Below, piece after piece: positions 50,329 to 61,491 of a stretch of 64,000 nt of DNA. A program made the position numbers and the translations under genes. The notes beneath the pieces were generated by a model. It did no database searches. It saw only the letters and a list, made by a program, of their open reading frames with translations, and had not been told where the DNA came from. The DNA comes from Jaltomata sinuosa (taxonomy: Eukaryota; Streptophyta; Magnoliopsida; Solanales; Solanaceae). Within the stretch, counting starts at the first letter, position 1. Every line of letters starts with the position of its first letter. Location: NCBI GenBank assembly GCA_003996215.1, contig QJPP01007229.1, positions 1-64,000 of the forward strand, given 5' to 3'.

Positions 50329-50828
50329 GATTATCAAGTAGAAGAGAGATCAGATCGAGTGAGCGAGAAGAGAAAAAGAGGGAACCATTGAATTTGAGAG
50401 AGCGAGAAGAGAAATCAGAGAATACTTGAATAGCTTATGTCACTGAGACAACCATGGAATTCTAAAAGAGAAAGAGAGTGAGAAGATAGAGATTACCATG
50501 GAGCTTCATATCACCATCGCCGCCAGAAGGAGCTTCAGATTAATGTTTGGGAGAAATTGGGATGAAGGTCAAATGTTTGGGAGTACTTGGAAAAGAGGGC
50601 TGAATTATTATTGGCAGTAAAGAGTTACTTTTATTTTTCTCTATTTTCATAATTAAATGTCATTGAAGGATTCCTTTTAGCGACTTTTGGTTAATTATCA
50701 TTAATAATTGGCTATAAAATATCATTTAGAGGAAATTATGTTATTGCCGGTAAATAAATGCCGCAAAATCCTTTATTTGTTATAGAGTACACTTGTAAAA
50801 TGCTTAATGATCAATGTACGTTTTATAG
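50329..50828. other. Flank of element A with possible CACTA-like terminal remnant
   Basis: GATTA (50329-50333) is the presumed right target duplication of A. The first 130 bp are rich in GAGAGCGAGAAGAG-like purine repeats. At 50680-50790 AGCGACTTTTGG and GCCGCAAAATCCTTTATTTG resemble sub-terminal and terminal sequence of Solanaceae CACTA elements, but the end is degenerate and its partner is not found. Confidence 0.3.
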
Positions 50829-51188
50829 GCAAGACATGCTTTGTGTGCCCTGAGGGGATTTGTGAGGCTACCAGCGCTAGTGAAGAGGCAGAATGTGCGC
50901 AAACAAATGCAGATGACAATGAGATGTATGCAGGCATTAGTACGTGTGCAGTCAGGAGTACATGCGCAAAGACTCCAGTTGGCCCAGGAAAAGCTATAGA
51001 GAAAGTTGGAAGAAGTGAAATTGCACTCGAATAGAGAAGACCAGAACAAGAACAACAACTTGTTTAAGAAACTAGAGACAAAAGGCTAGGATAGCAGGAA
51101 CCAAAGCATTGAAAAGATCCTAGAAATAACTAGGAGTAAACAACATGCTGAAACCAAAAGGGAAAGAGCTCTTGTTTGTGCTTATCAG
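50829..51188 (+). pseudogene. Single pseudo-exon of an IQD (IQ67-domain) gene
   Basis: Bounded by a splice acceptor (TTTTATAG at 50821-50828) and a donor (CAG|GTAAGCC at 51189). Frame 1 reads ARHALCALRGFVRLPALVKR, then QNVRKQMQMTMRCMQALVRV and QSGVHAQRLQLAQEKL, and ends KQHAETKRERALVCAYQ. This is the conserved IQ67 region and downstream RERAL(A/V) motif of plant IQD calmodulin-binding scaffold proteins. The usual IQD intron position agrees with the acceptor. Two in-frame TAG stops (50997 and 51087) make it a pseudogene, and no other IQD exon is seen nearby. The neighbouring frame at 50807-51034 is chance. Confidence 0.8.
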
Positions 51189-51236
51189 GTAAGCCATTTC
51201 TATACATAACAAAAGTTGTGATATGTTACTAATGTA

Positions 51237-51881
51237 GGACCCGTTTGGCCATAAAAAGTGCAATGTGTTTTTCAAAAAAATCTTGGCAAAAATTGTTTGG
51301 CTATACAATTTGTCAATTTTTGACAAAAATATTTGATAAAAATCCAAGTTCCCAAAAAATAGATAAAAATAGTTTTTAGGCCAAATTCTATTTTTTGGAA
51401 ACTTTTAAAAATTTAAATTTTACCCTAAATTTTATATTTTATAAAAATACCCTACCATTTATTAATCCCAGCTAATATCTATCTACCAACCAACCCTATT
51501 AATAAACCTTGTTATTTGAGTCTCAAGTATATTGTTGCGTAGCATTTGTTAAAAGTAATGTATAAAAAAATTAGATGCTCCTTTGTGAGTTGAGAAAACT
51601 TCAGTAGCTCCTATACTGATCTGTGAAATTGTTTATAAATAGGTTGAAACTTATAATTAATGAGTTTAATTTTTATCATGGAACATATTCATTATAAAAT
51701 GATAATACAAAGTTATGGATATTTTTAATAGTTTTTAGAACTTAAGGATATAAATCATATTTCTTAAAAAAGTCAAATATTTTTCTCAAAACCTATGGTC
51801 AAACACATGATGAAACTTCACCCAAACTTCACCAAAAAATAACTTGCCAAAAATATTTAGAAATCTATGACCAAATGCTAG
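51237..51881. mobile_element. MITE-like dispersed element
   Basis: Starts GGACCCGTTTGGCCATA and ends with TATGACCAAATGC, a partly matching inverted terminus. The interior is very AT-rich with FxxxxAAATTTT-type runs. I recognise this phrase pair from common Solanaceae repeats; the superfamily (hAT or other) is uncertain. Confidence 0.5.
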
Positions 51882-52443
51882 AGTAGTGTAACTACCTTTA
51901 CATTAGACGCACTAATCACTAATTAGTGTCATTTGGTTCACGCAAGACTAATTATATAAAACTATAATGCAAAGATTGCTAGACAAAGGTGATTTATATT
52001 GATATATAGATAATAATGGTGTATGTAAGAAAAAATTAACTTTACACTTTTCATTTTATCGTTAATGAGAATCTTTTATAACCACATAAATGTTATGATA
52101 TGTTTACGGTCACAAGTTTCAAAAGCTTTATAACCACACAAATATTGTGGCATACTCTGGACCACAAGTTTAAAAATCTTCATTTCTTTCTTAAACTCTG
52201 TGTTGAGTTAAATTATGCCACGTAAGTAGAACAGAGGGGGTACCAAATTTTATCTTGGGAGTATTTTGCCCAAATTACTCCCAATCAAATGACCCCCATT
52301 GTAAGTACTATTTGAACATTGAGACTAGCCGAGAAGGTACAATATTATTTGCGAATTGATACTTAATTTCTATTGTCTACTATGTTAGCAACAACATAAA
52401 TGGTTGCACTTTGATCCACATGGTGAGGAAGATGATGAAGAAT
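51882..52443. repeat. Old repeat remnants with a perfect hairpin
   Basis: 52060-52240 contains two diverged copies of CTTTATAACCACA-AAT-TTGTGG-like sequence. It resembles a Stowaway-type remnant (ending AAACTCTGTGTTGAG...GAACAGAGGGGGTAC). TTGGGAGTA (52255-52263) pairs perfectly with TACTCCCAA (52276-52284). No gene seen. Confidence 0.35.
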
Positions 52444-53057
52444 GTTTTGGCAATAAGCATGAAAACCAATGAGGTTGAAATTAGCTTGAGATATGGATGT
52501 CTTCTCAACCGCGACATGTTGTGCCACAAAAGCGTTTGATCCTATATAAAAAGCGTATTCATCGTGGTCGTCTCTTAGCCTGCATATAAATACATTTATA
52601 CAAAACTTCTACCCCGAGTACACCCAATGGAACCATAGACAGAGAGTGTTTTGGCAATAAGCATGAAAACCAACGAGGTTGAAATTAGCTTGAGATATGG
52701 ATGTCTTCTCAACCGCGACATGTTGTGCCACAAAAGCGTTTGATCCTATATAAAAAAGCGTATTCATCGTGGTCGTCTCTTAGCCTGCATATAAATACAT
52801 TTATACAAAACTTTTACCCCGAGCACACCCAATGGAACCATAGACAGAGAGTGTTTTGGCAATAAGCATGAAAACCAACGAGGTTGAAATTAGCTTGAGA
52901 TATGGATGTCTTCTCAACTGCGACATGTTGTGCCACAAAAGCGTTTGATCCTATATAAAAAAGCGTATTCATCGTGGTCGTCTCTTAGCCTGCATATAAA
53001 TACATTTATACAAAACTTCTACCCCGAGCACACCTAATGGAACCATAGACAGAGAGA
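52444..53057. repeat. Three tandem copies of a 204-205-bp promoter-like unit
   Basis: Units start at 52444, 52648 and 52853 (GTTTTGGCAATAAGCATG) and are nearly identical. Differences include one A in the TATATAAAAAAG run and a few substitutions. Each unit has two TATA-like boxes (CCTATATAAAAA and GCATATAAATAC) about 50 bp apart. The high identity means recent amplification. Confidence 0.88.
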
Positions 53058-53787
53058 GTTCCTATGTGACATTGTCCACCACAAATGACATGTTAGAGAA
53101 GACAGTAGAAATGGATCTAGTCAACCCATTGGGCTCAAAAGATGCCAACTTAGCCCATCACAATATTGTCAGTCCAGCTGAAAGAAGCCCATATTCATCT
53201 TGGCTACATCACCGTCAGTCCAACATGGATTGTATCCCTAGCTAAATGGCTCAAACTCAGTCTGCAAAAACAAAAGTAAAAGAGTCCAGGCCCAATAAAG
53301 CCTTAAAGCCCATTGGGGGCCCAATGGAATGCAACAACAAAGAAGGGGATAACCCGTCGGTGGAGCTATGACTTTTATGCAAGAAGCCCAAACCGAAAAA
53401 CTTCTGCTAAATGGATGGCAACATATAACCCAGAAACAAGCACAAACAATCGATCCTCACCAATGGGAGCCCCTGCTTGCAGATATAATTTTAATTAGAT
53501 ATTTTGGAATAAGACACCACATGGCCACTTGGTCATAATATTTTCACTCAAATGGCCATTTTCCATATCTTGATCATTATGTGGCCATGCAACCATAATA
53601 TTTCCACCCAATGGCCATTTTCAAATTTGGGTCATTTTGGCCCCCTTTTTAAATATTCAGTGTTATTTTTTTAAAAGAAAATTGCTACATTTTCCTTGGA
53701 TAAAAAATTGATTTTTTAAAATAATTAAATGCAATTATATAGAAACTATATAATTGTCATATATAATACGTATATTGTATAGGTTGC
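53058..53787 (+). other. Region with a short open stretch and GGCCATT repeats
   Basis: From 53060 a frame reads ATG at 53090 and runs 51 codons (NPLGSKDANLAHHNIVSPAE) to a TAA at 53243. It then stays open again to ~53355. I do not recognise it; a LINE ORF1 linker is conceivable but weak. At 53530-53620 TGGCCATTTTC/TGGCCA words are repeated. The last bases, AGGTTGC, flank element C. Confidence 0.25.
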
Positions 53788-56700
53788 TGTAATGACCCTT
53801 TCGGTCATTTACGCGTGTTCGCCTTTCTTGTACTGTTAGAGCTTGCCTCTAGTGGCCCCAAGTTATTTATGACTTGATGGGATCGGTAGTCCGGTGCTCG
53901 GGCCGTTTGTTTGGTCTATTGGCCGTTCCTTGTTTAAGAACTTTATACTTTTGAAATCATTGACTTCAGTCAACATTCTTGGTGAACATACTCAGAATCA
54001 AATTCTGATAGTTTCGTTAGCTCCAGAGCGTGGATTTTGGTCTAGAGGGACCTTTGGTTAGGATCCAGGAGCCTTTCAGCTTGGAATTCTCTCTCGTTCT
54101 GTGTTTTCAGGTGAGTTGGGCTTGTTGGTTGACTTTGGTCAACATTCAGAGAAGACAACCTCAGATGGAAATTCCGTCAGCGCCGTAAGCTCTGGAATGC
54201 CGATTTTATGTTAGGTAGTTAGTTGGTTCGGGTCCCGAGTGATCCGGGCTCATTTTGGATGTTCATCTGGCGTTAGTTAGTGTTGACTTGGGTCAACATT
54301 CCTCCGAGATGACCTCTTGTGAAAGTATTGTCGATTTTGTTGAGTTCGAAACATTGTTTCCACTCTAATAGCACTATTGATTTTTGAGTATCGAGTTCCG
54401 ATTGTGCCCAGAATGCCTCATAGAAGTTTTGGCTGTTGCTGGTTTTTCTGGTTCTGGTGGCCTTCAGCGCAATAGCGCTGGCCTGTGATTTCCCCTTCAG
54501 CGCGATCACGATAGCACTGACCAACGACCAACAGCTATATATTACTGGCACTTTGAGTTTTCCAGCTCTATTTCTTATTCCTCCCAACTCCAAACTGAAA
54601 ATCCTCTCTACCAAATTTCTTCAAATTAGCTCCTGAACTTGGGGAATCATTTGCTCATCAAAAATCTGTGCTCCCTCGGCAATTTGTAAGTCTTCTTCCC
54701 CAACTTGTTCCTCTCTTATTTTCTATAAAGAAACCACCATTGTTGGGAGTCTCTAAAGCTTGGAAGTTCTTGTAGAATATGCCCTGTTGAGCTTTGCATG
54801 ATAGAGGGATTGGAGTTTTCACTTCATTATCTAGTTCCTCTCGTTGTGGTAAGTACCTTGTGATATATTTTCGGATTTCATTCTTGAATCTTCCCTCTTT
54901 ATTTTTCCTTTTTAGCGGGCTATTTTGTGCCATTTTCCTTGGCCAAATTCGCTCAAATTTTGAGCATGTGCTCCCGGGATTGTAAGGAACACATGGGTGT
55001 TTTCTGTTTCCGATTTTGGGTTACAGGGACCACTGGTCCATTTGTGGCTTAGATTTTGGCCCAGTTATGTTTATAGCATTATGGGTATCGTTAGTCTCGT
55101 ATTAATGTGTAGATTATTGTGTTGATAGTGGTTTTGAAAATTGGAGCTTCCCGGAGAAGTTCAAGCCTGGATGACGTTGTTCTTGTAGCTAGTCATCGAA
55201 TGACATGTAGGTTATGACTTTTCCTACCTACACTCTGCATATATAGGCTATAACTGCATTAATTAGTATCCTTGGGTGCGTTGTTATAGGTTGAAACCCC
55301 AGACCTTGTCCTCCTTTTTTGTCCGTTTATTTCATACGCTGATTGTAATACTCGTGTAGTATTGTATATCACCCTTGTGGTCCTGTGTGGCCTTGTATTG
55401 ACTATGGAACATAGACGGTGGGTGATTTAGGAATGTTCGCAAGTCCCAGACATAGAGATATCATTTTAGGCTGGTTATATCTAATGAGTAGTTGTGGAGC
55501 CTATGCAGGGCTTGTAGGAATGTTTGTGAGCCATTGGGCTAATTTATATTTGTGTGCGAGCATATCATCTATGAAAAAGGTTTTCCCTGCATGTTTTACT
55601 TTGGTTTTGGCTTCGAGCCACTATAGATGGTTTTTCTAAACTTGCATGGCCTCGGAGGCCCATTTTTGGTATACTTGATGATAATAATGGGATTTTGGAT
55701 GATTTCACACTTGATTTCCTATTGATACTTAGATAGGTTGGGTAGAGCACTAGAACTGATTTTCTACTGAGACGAGGCTCGGCTGGGCAGAGCACTACAC
55801 CTGATTTTCTACTGATATGAGGTTCTGCTGGGCAGAGAACTAGACTTGATTTCCTACTGATACTAGGCCCTACTGGGCAGGGCTATAGAGTTGATTTTTG
55901 ACTGATTTAGACCCGGATATGCTCTGGACACCCTCTGAGAGGGTTATTGAGACTTTTATCACTGATTTAGACCCGAGTATACTTCAAGCACCCTTTGAGA
56001 GGGTCTTTTGAGATTATTACTACTGTTTTAGACCCGATTTAATTTTAGGCACGTACTTCAAGGCTCTAGTTATCTGAGATTTCATATTCGTTACTGTATG
56101 TGGTAATGGACCTCCATGGGCCCTTCATTCCAGGACCTGGCTAGGAACCAAGCATGCCAGAGGAGGGGTATATGGCGTAAGATGAGGTATAGAGGGCACG
56201 TCCCACCATAGGTCCTCCTACCAAAGTGTCGAGAGAGGTGCATACAGGGTTACTATTACCGATTCCATCATTATCATCATTATCATGCATATTTCACTCA
56301 GATTCGACCCCTGTTTGCTGTGTGTTCAGTGTACGATCTGGTTGTATGGGCGGCCGGAGGGTTTGTTTTCACTTGATTGTGTTCCTCGGTTGTATGGGCG
56401 GCCGTTGGGACTGTAAGTAGTTTAGATTACTCCTGTCACTTTATAAAGTTGGTTATAGTCCTTGTTTCTTGGTGATATAGTGATTATTAGCCTGTTGAGG
56501 CTTCGGTTGTGGGATTTTAATTATTGAAAGGGCTAGGAGTCCTATCTTATTGAGGCACTTTGTGTGGCCTTTTGAACAGATTGTGAGTTTTTAGTTCCAT
56601 TCTTGTCAGGACTTGAGTAGTATTTATCGGTTACTGTGGGTTAATTATTCCATACTAGGATTGTACTTGTGATCTGGATTCCTGTTTATGGTATCTTGAA

Positions 56701-57526
56701 GTTGGATTGGTGTTATGATTTCCTTATGCTTGTTGATTCCATCTTGAGCATATTAGACTGTTTTCCTTCTTTTCCTTTTACTTGAGGTTACCGGTATACC
56801 GTCATTTTTCTCAGCTCCCTCCCTTTATTTATATATATTGTTGTTGCAAGGATTTAAGGTGCGTTCTTCTGCCTTACACCAGGATTTCTGTGATGTATAT
56901 GTTTGTGCTAGCATGTATACTTATAGCTCTTGGTTGATTGCTCCTTGTGCTAGTTCCTTGTGCTTCTTTCTTGCTTCCGTGACTGCTTTCTTGTATTCTG
57001 TTTATTACTATTTTTTTATCTTATATGCGCTCAGTCAGCCAATGATGCCTACTGAGTACCCGTTGTCTTGGTGCTCATACTACACTTCTGCATCTTTTTG
57101 GTGCAGATATTAGTTGAGCTTTCACCGTTGATCGAGTTAGGGACTCATGCAGATTTCGAGATATCCGAGACTAGGGTGAGTACCTGACGGTCGGGGCTTG
57201 TCTACATCTCATGTTTTATACTGATACTCTTTGTTTATTCAGAGACAGTTGTACTTATCTTTTGTTACTTTCAGCACTTGTACTCTATTAGAAGCTTCTG
57301 TACTGTCGATACCAAGTCTTAGGGTTGGTGTAGTATCATTCGTATATATATTTTGAGTTGTTGTTTCCACGTTGTCTTATCTTTATATTTGGCTTTCCCT
57401 TATTTTGGTTCATTTTGCGTATTAGTTAAGTTGTATCCCATTACTATCCATTCTGGGATACAGGAATTGGTTCGCTTATTGTGAGGTTATAAATGCCCTC
57501 ATGACCTGAGAAATCGAGTCATGATA
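53788..57526 (+). mobile_element. 5' LTR of element C
   Basis: 3739 bp, TGTAATGACCC to GAGTCATGATA, terminated by the PBS and matched by 61492 onward. TATA box TATATATT at 54536-54543. Series of GCTGGGCAGAGCACTAGAC-like short repeats near 55740-55880. Confidence 0.9.
54468..54532 (+). repeat. AGCGCGATAGCGCT word array, 5' LTR of C
   Basis: Two words, AGCGCAATAGCGCT and AGCGCGATCACGATAGCACT, with a GGCCTGTGATTTCCCCTTC spacer, directly before TATATATT (54536). The 3' LTR has five words at the same place. Confidence 0.75.
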
Positions 57527-57529
57527 GCT

Positions 57530-57550
57530 TGGTATCAGAGCCTTAGGTTC
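57530..57550 (+). promoter_or_regulatory. Primer-binding site of element C (tRNA-iMet type)
   Basis: TGGTATCAGAGCCTTAGGTTC starts three bases after the LTR end. Confidence 0.85.
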
Positions 57551-57734
57551 ACTGGTGTCGTGGTACAGAAATAAGTGTCTACGTAGAGTCTCGCGGATTG
57601 GTACGATGACGTCTGTATCCTATCTATAGGGGGGCTACAGGGCATTGTTAGGAAAAATTTCATCTTCTTGGCTCCTTATCGTGTGCTTCTGGCTCTATTA
57701 ATTTCTAAACTTTGATTGTTTCATTCCTTCTCAG

Positions 57735-58700
57735 ATGCCAACGATGAGTTCGACATCGGGTGATGTCGAGGCTTCTGTGCCTGTTGCCTCGGTGCTTCTA
57801 TCAGTGCCAGGACTTCAGAGTGAGATTTTACCACACCAGATAGGGGGTGTTCTTTGATTGGATTTACAACTACTCCAATTCTTCAGGATGCTGTGGCTAG
57901 GACTCTGAGTCCTCCGGTGGTGTTTCAGTACCCGATTCTATGAGCAGTGCTTCATCTAGGGTTGAGCTACCAGTCCTTTAGCAGGGTTGTATGTCGGTAT
58001 TGGAGTATGAGGTGAGATTTCATAACATGGTTAGGCATACTGCTAGAGTTGTACCTTCAGAGTTTGATAGGGTTCAGAGTTTTATCGGACGTTTGATTTC
58101 CCCTCTCCATTTAGCAACCGAGCATTTGGCTACAGTTGGGATGACCTTCCCTCAGGCAGTGGATCATGCTTGGGCTATTGATTATTTCGTGAGGCTTATG
58201 GAGGTAGTGCTAAGAAACATCATCGCCGGGATAGTTTACGAGGTTCACAGACTCGAGGTTGGGGATTCTCTACCAGAGATAGGTCCCATTGCTTCTTGTC
58301 TACTGGGCCAGTTTCAGTTTCTCCACAGGTTTCAGAGGGTAGTGATACAGGATGTGTTGAGATTAACGGCCATGGTACGGGTCAGGTTCATCAAGGTTTG
58401 CATTCAGGTTATGTAGGTTGTGGTGGCCAGTCAGGTTCAGCGAGATCTTCTCGCCTGACTTCCTTTTGTGGGTTTTGCTTTCAGTATGGTGAGTATGTCC
58501 ACTATGTTAGGGATTTCCCCACGATTACGTGTTCCAGTCGGTGTAGTTGTTATGATTGTGGGGTAGTTGGCCACTATTCTAGAGACTATCCCCGGCAAAA
58601 GATGGTTGAGCCTTCAGCTTTGACCACTCAGTACAGCATTAGATCCCGTCAGTCTGATGCCCCTTTAGGTGGGCCCGAGGCAGAGTTCCTGATATTGTTG
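57735..58700 (+). pseudogene. Gag remnant of element C
   Basis: The ATG at 57735 opens MPTMSSTSGDVEASVPVASV; frame breaks follow. 57991-58416 reads MSVLEYEVRFHNMVRHTARV and GMTFPQAVDHAWAIDYFV, the gag core of Ty3/gypsy chromovirus type. In the next frame (58450-58640) lie two damaged zinc knuckles, CGFCFQYGEYVHYVRDFP and CYDCGVVGHYSRDYP, the latter with its final Cys changed to Tyr. The end, GGPEAEF, is the protease entrance, after which the homology stops. Confidence 0.75.
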
Positions 58701-61491
58701 CTCCAGGTTAGGCTTTTGCTACCTTTGACTTGTGATAGTCCTGCTCGCATTTCAATTCTATCCCTCATGTCGTTTATTTGCTTATATGCTTACCTTCTCC
58801 TTGTTAGTTGTTTGGCTACTTAAATTGTAGTATCTATGTGTTGATTTATTAGTAGTTTATTCTTTAGTAGTGGATGGGGTGAGATGTCCTTGAGAGGTGC
58901 TTTACCGAGGTTGTAGCTTGTGGGTAGGCTCTGTAGAGCTCGCTTCCTGGTTGTTGTGGTTCTAGGCTTGCTTTGGGTCTTCCTTCCTAGAGGTCCTATC
59001 TGGTTGTTGCTTAGGTCGTTATCTAGCATGGCTAGAGATCCATGTGTTGGTTTGGTGTGATACCAATGGTAGTGCCAGAGTTTGAGGCCCTGTCTTAATT
59101 CGGGTATTGTTGGTTATGCTAGTGTGCATAGATTGGTTATGTTTTTTGGGTGATTAGAATTGACCTTCTTTGTTTGGCAGGTATATGGGTTGTTCCCATA
59201 GTCTCCTTCAGTTTCTTGTCCGGTTGGGTTGTCTTATCATTATTCCCCGATTCCACTCAGAATAAATTTTTATTCACAGTTCTCTGGATGAGCTTTTGAT
59301 TTTGGCATTGTGATTGGGTTTTGGCTTTAGCATTTTTAATTAAGTGCTGATAGTAGCCTTGTGGCGGAGTTGTACTTGTAGCATTTTGGGTGAGTTGGGC
59401 ATCCGGCCCATTCTTCTCCTGCTTTATTGAGTTTGGCAATATAGATGTGAGAACTAAGGTAATGGCTCCAGATTTTATTTTAGAAGGAATTTGTAAGATT
59501 CAGTATATGCTACGGAAAGGTTTTTGTTTAGTTAAAAAAGGAGGGAGATGACTCCTTGTTCATGCTTATGTGCTTTAGTAGTTGACTGAGGTGACGATAA
59601 AGGTTTGCTTTGGGAATCGTGTGTTGGTGATTTGATTTGGCCAGTTACAGATTGCAGTGATTTTACTTTGATTGGTTTGAGATTTCAGTAGCAGCTGTGG
59701 TTTTGGTGATTTGCATATTCAATCCTAGTTGGCTTCGGTTCCTAAGGATTTATTAGAAGCATATGGGTTCAACAGAGGCAGTGGTTAGTAAATCAGGATT
59801 GGGTTTCAAAAGCATGGGCTAGCAAACTACTCCGGATGGTTCGTAGTTAGTTCTTTCGGTTGCAGCTTCTTGGGTTGGAAGGCATTGAGTTCGGATAACT
59901 TAGCTTACCCATTTTCTATTATGGGGTGACAGTTGTCCTTGGACACCTAGTCCTTGGCTAACCTTTTAGTTAGGCTGGACATTCCATATTTTGACGGTGT
60001 TTTGGATAGTACGAGGTTCCTTCTACCATGGTTAGACAGACTCATCAGTGTGAGTTTGAGATCCAGCAGTGGTATATGCCATATATGATCAAGTTGTGCG
60101 GGTTGAGGCTAGCGATTTTTGAGTTCTAATGATGCTTAGAGACTGGTGGTCGCCATTCATTTGCAGAGAGTTTGAAAAGCTTGTTTAGTTGATCCTTCCA
60201 AGGTTGGCTTTTATGTGGGATTCTAGTGTTTGTTAGACTCGGCCATTGTGGATTGGAAGTTCGGTGTGTTATATACTTGAGATATGGTGTTTTTGTGTAT
60301 GCTGATACGGTAGAGCGGTTGATTCGAACCGAAGAGGTACTTTAAGGGTTTATGCAGAAATTCTATATCTTGACAGCGACCTTGCACCCCAGGTACCTTT
60401 TCCTTTCCCTACGGGGTGTTTTGACTTGATATTCGTGGCATGGTGAACTTCTTCCTGAGGTGAGAGTTGTAAGGCAATTTAAAATCTGAATAGCGTTTGA
60501 GTATTCAGGTTAGCAACAGGTGCTTCTTAGAGTTTGGGAGCTTAGCTAATCAATACGGACTTCGTGGTAGGCTTACCACACTACTTGCAGGATCTTGGTT
60601 TTGGTTTGGATATGTTAGACAGATTTCCCTGGTTCATTCGCTTCCAGTTGATTCAGACTTGACACAGTGCAACGAAGTTGGGTTTGTTCTACAGTTTGGC
60701 AGTTTCTCCATCAACACAAGGTATTCATACTTGTTTTTCCTCACCTTGATGTGCAAGCTTCAGTTGAATTCAGATGGGTTATTCAATCGGGTTCAGTTAT
60801 CATATTCGATGTTAGCAAAAGCATCTGTTTGTTGGTTGATGGTCAGTCGGGACATGTAACTCCAGTTTTCAAGGGTATGCTTCAAGTTGTTATCTTGGAT
60901 AACAAATGCTAGTGAACTATAGTTTGACTTGAAAGGAGTTTGAGCAAAAGGAGGTGACTTCATGCGTGGTAGAGTATAAGCGAAGACTGTGGATCTCCGG
61001 TGTGTCAGTTGATGATTCAAGGGTGGTCTAGTATTTGACTTGTATGCAATTTCCTGTTGTGGTGCGAGAGGATTCAGTTCAGAACAAAAGGGTTTTACGG
61101 GTCAGCTGGCTCATGAGTTAGTGTTTTGGTTGTTGGCTTTTCTGGCAAATTTGGTTGTGGTTTTGAAGGTTCGAGTTCTGTGTGATTGATCACCTTGCTT
61201 CCCTAGTTTCGGTGTTGGGTCAGTATTTTTCAGTTGAGATTCTCGAGGTTCAGTTTGGGTTGACAGGCCCTTGGTATTTTGTGAGTTTGAGTTAGGATCT
61301 AGCTTGGTTGGTTTTGAGCTTTAGGTTTGGTCGCTTTCTTTGGTTCTTTTCTGTTGGGTGTCGTCCGATCGAGGAGGCTACTCGGGTTGTCCAAAAGAGT
61401 AGTGCGGGCTTGGTATCCACTGTTCTTTTAATCTCTAGTCTTTTCGTGTTTCCTGACTTTCAGGGACGAAAGTGTTTTTAGTAGTGGATGA
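58701..61491 (+). other. Pol-less internal region of element C with polypurine tract
   Basis: 2.8 kb without reverse transcriptase, RNase H or integrase motifs, yet collinear with element A (for example 60541-60720 with the A junction region, and 60840-60870 with 12320-12350). It ends in TAGTGGATGA before the 3' LTR, as in A. Frames such as 60497-60859 are not recognisable proteins. Confidence 0.55.

Noticed and set aside
50807..51034. 75-codon frame overlapping the IQD exon
   Set aside because: It is in a different frame from the IQ67 reading and starts inside the intron; shadow of the pseudo-exon.
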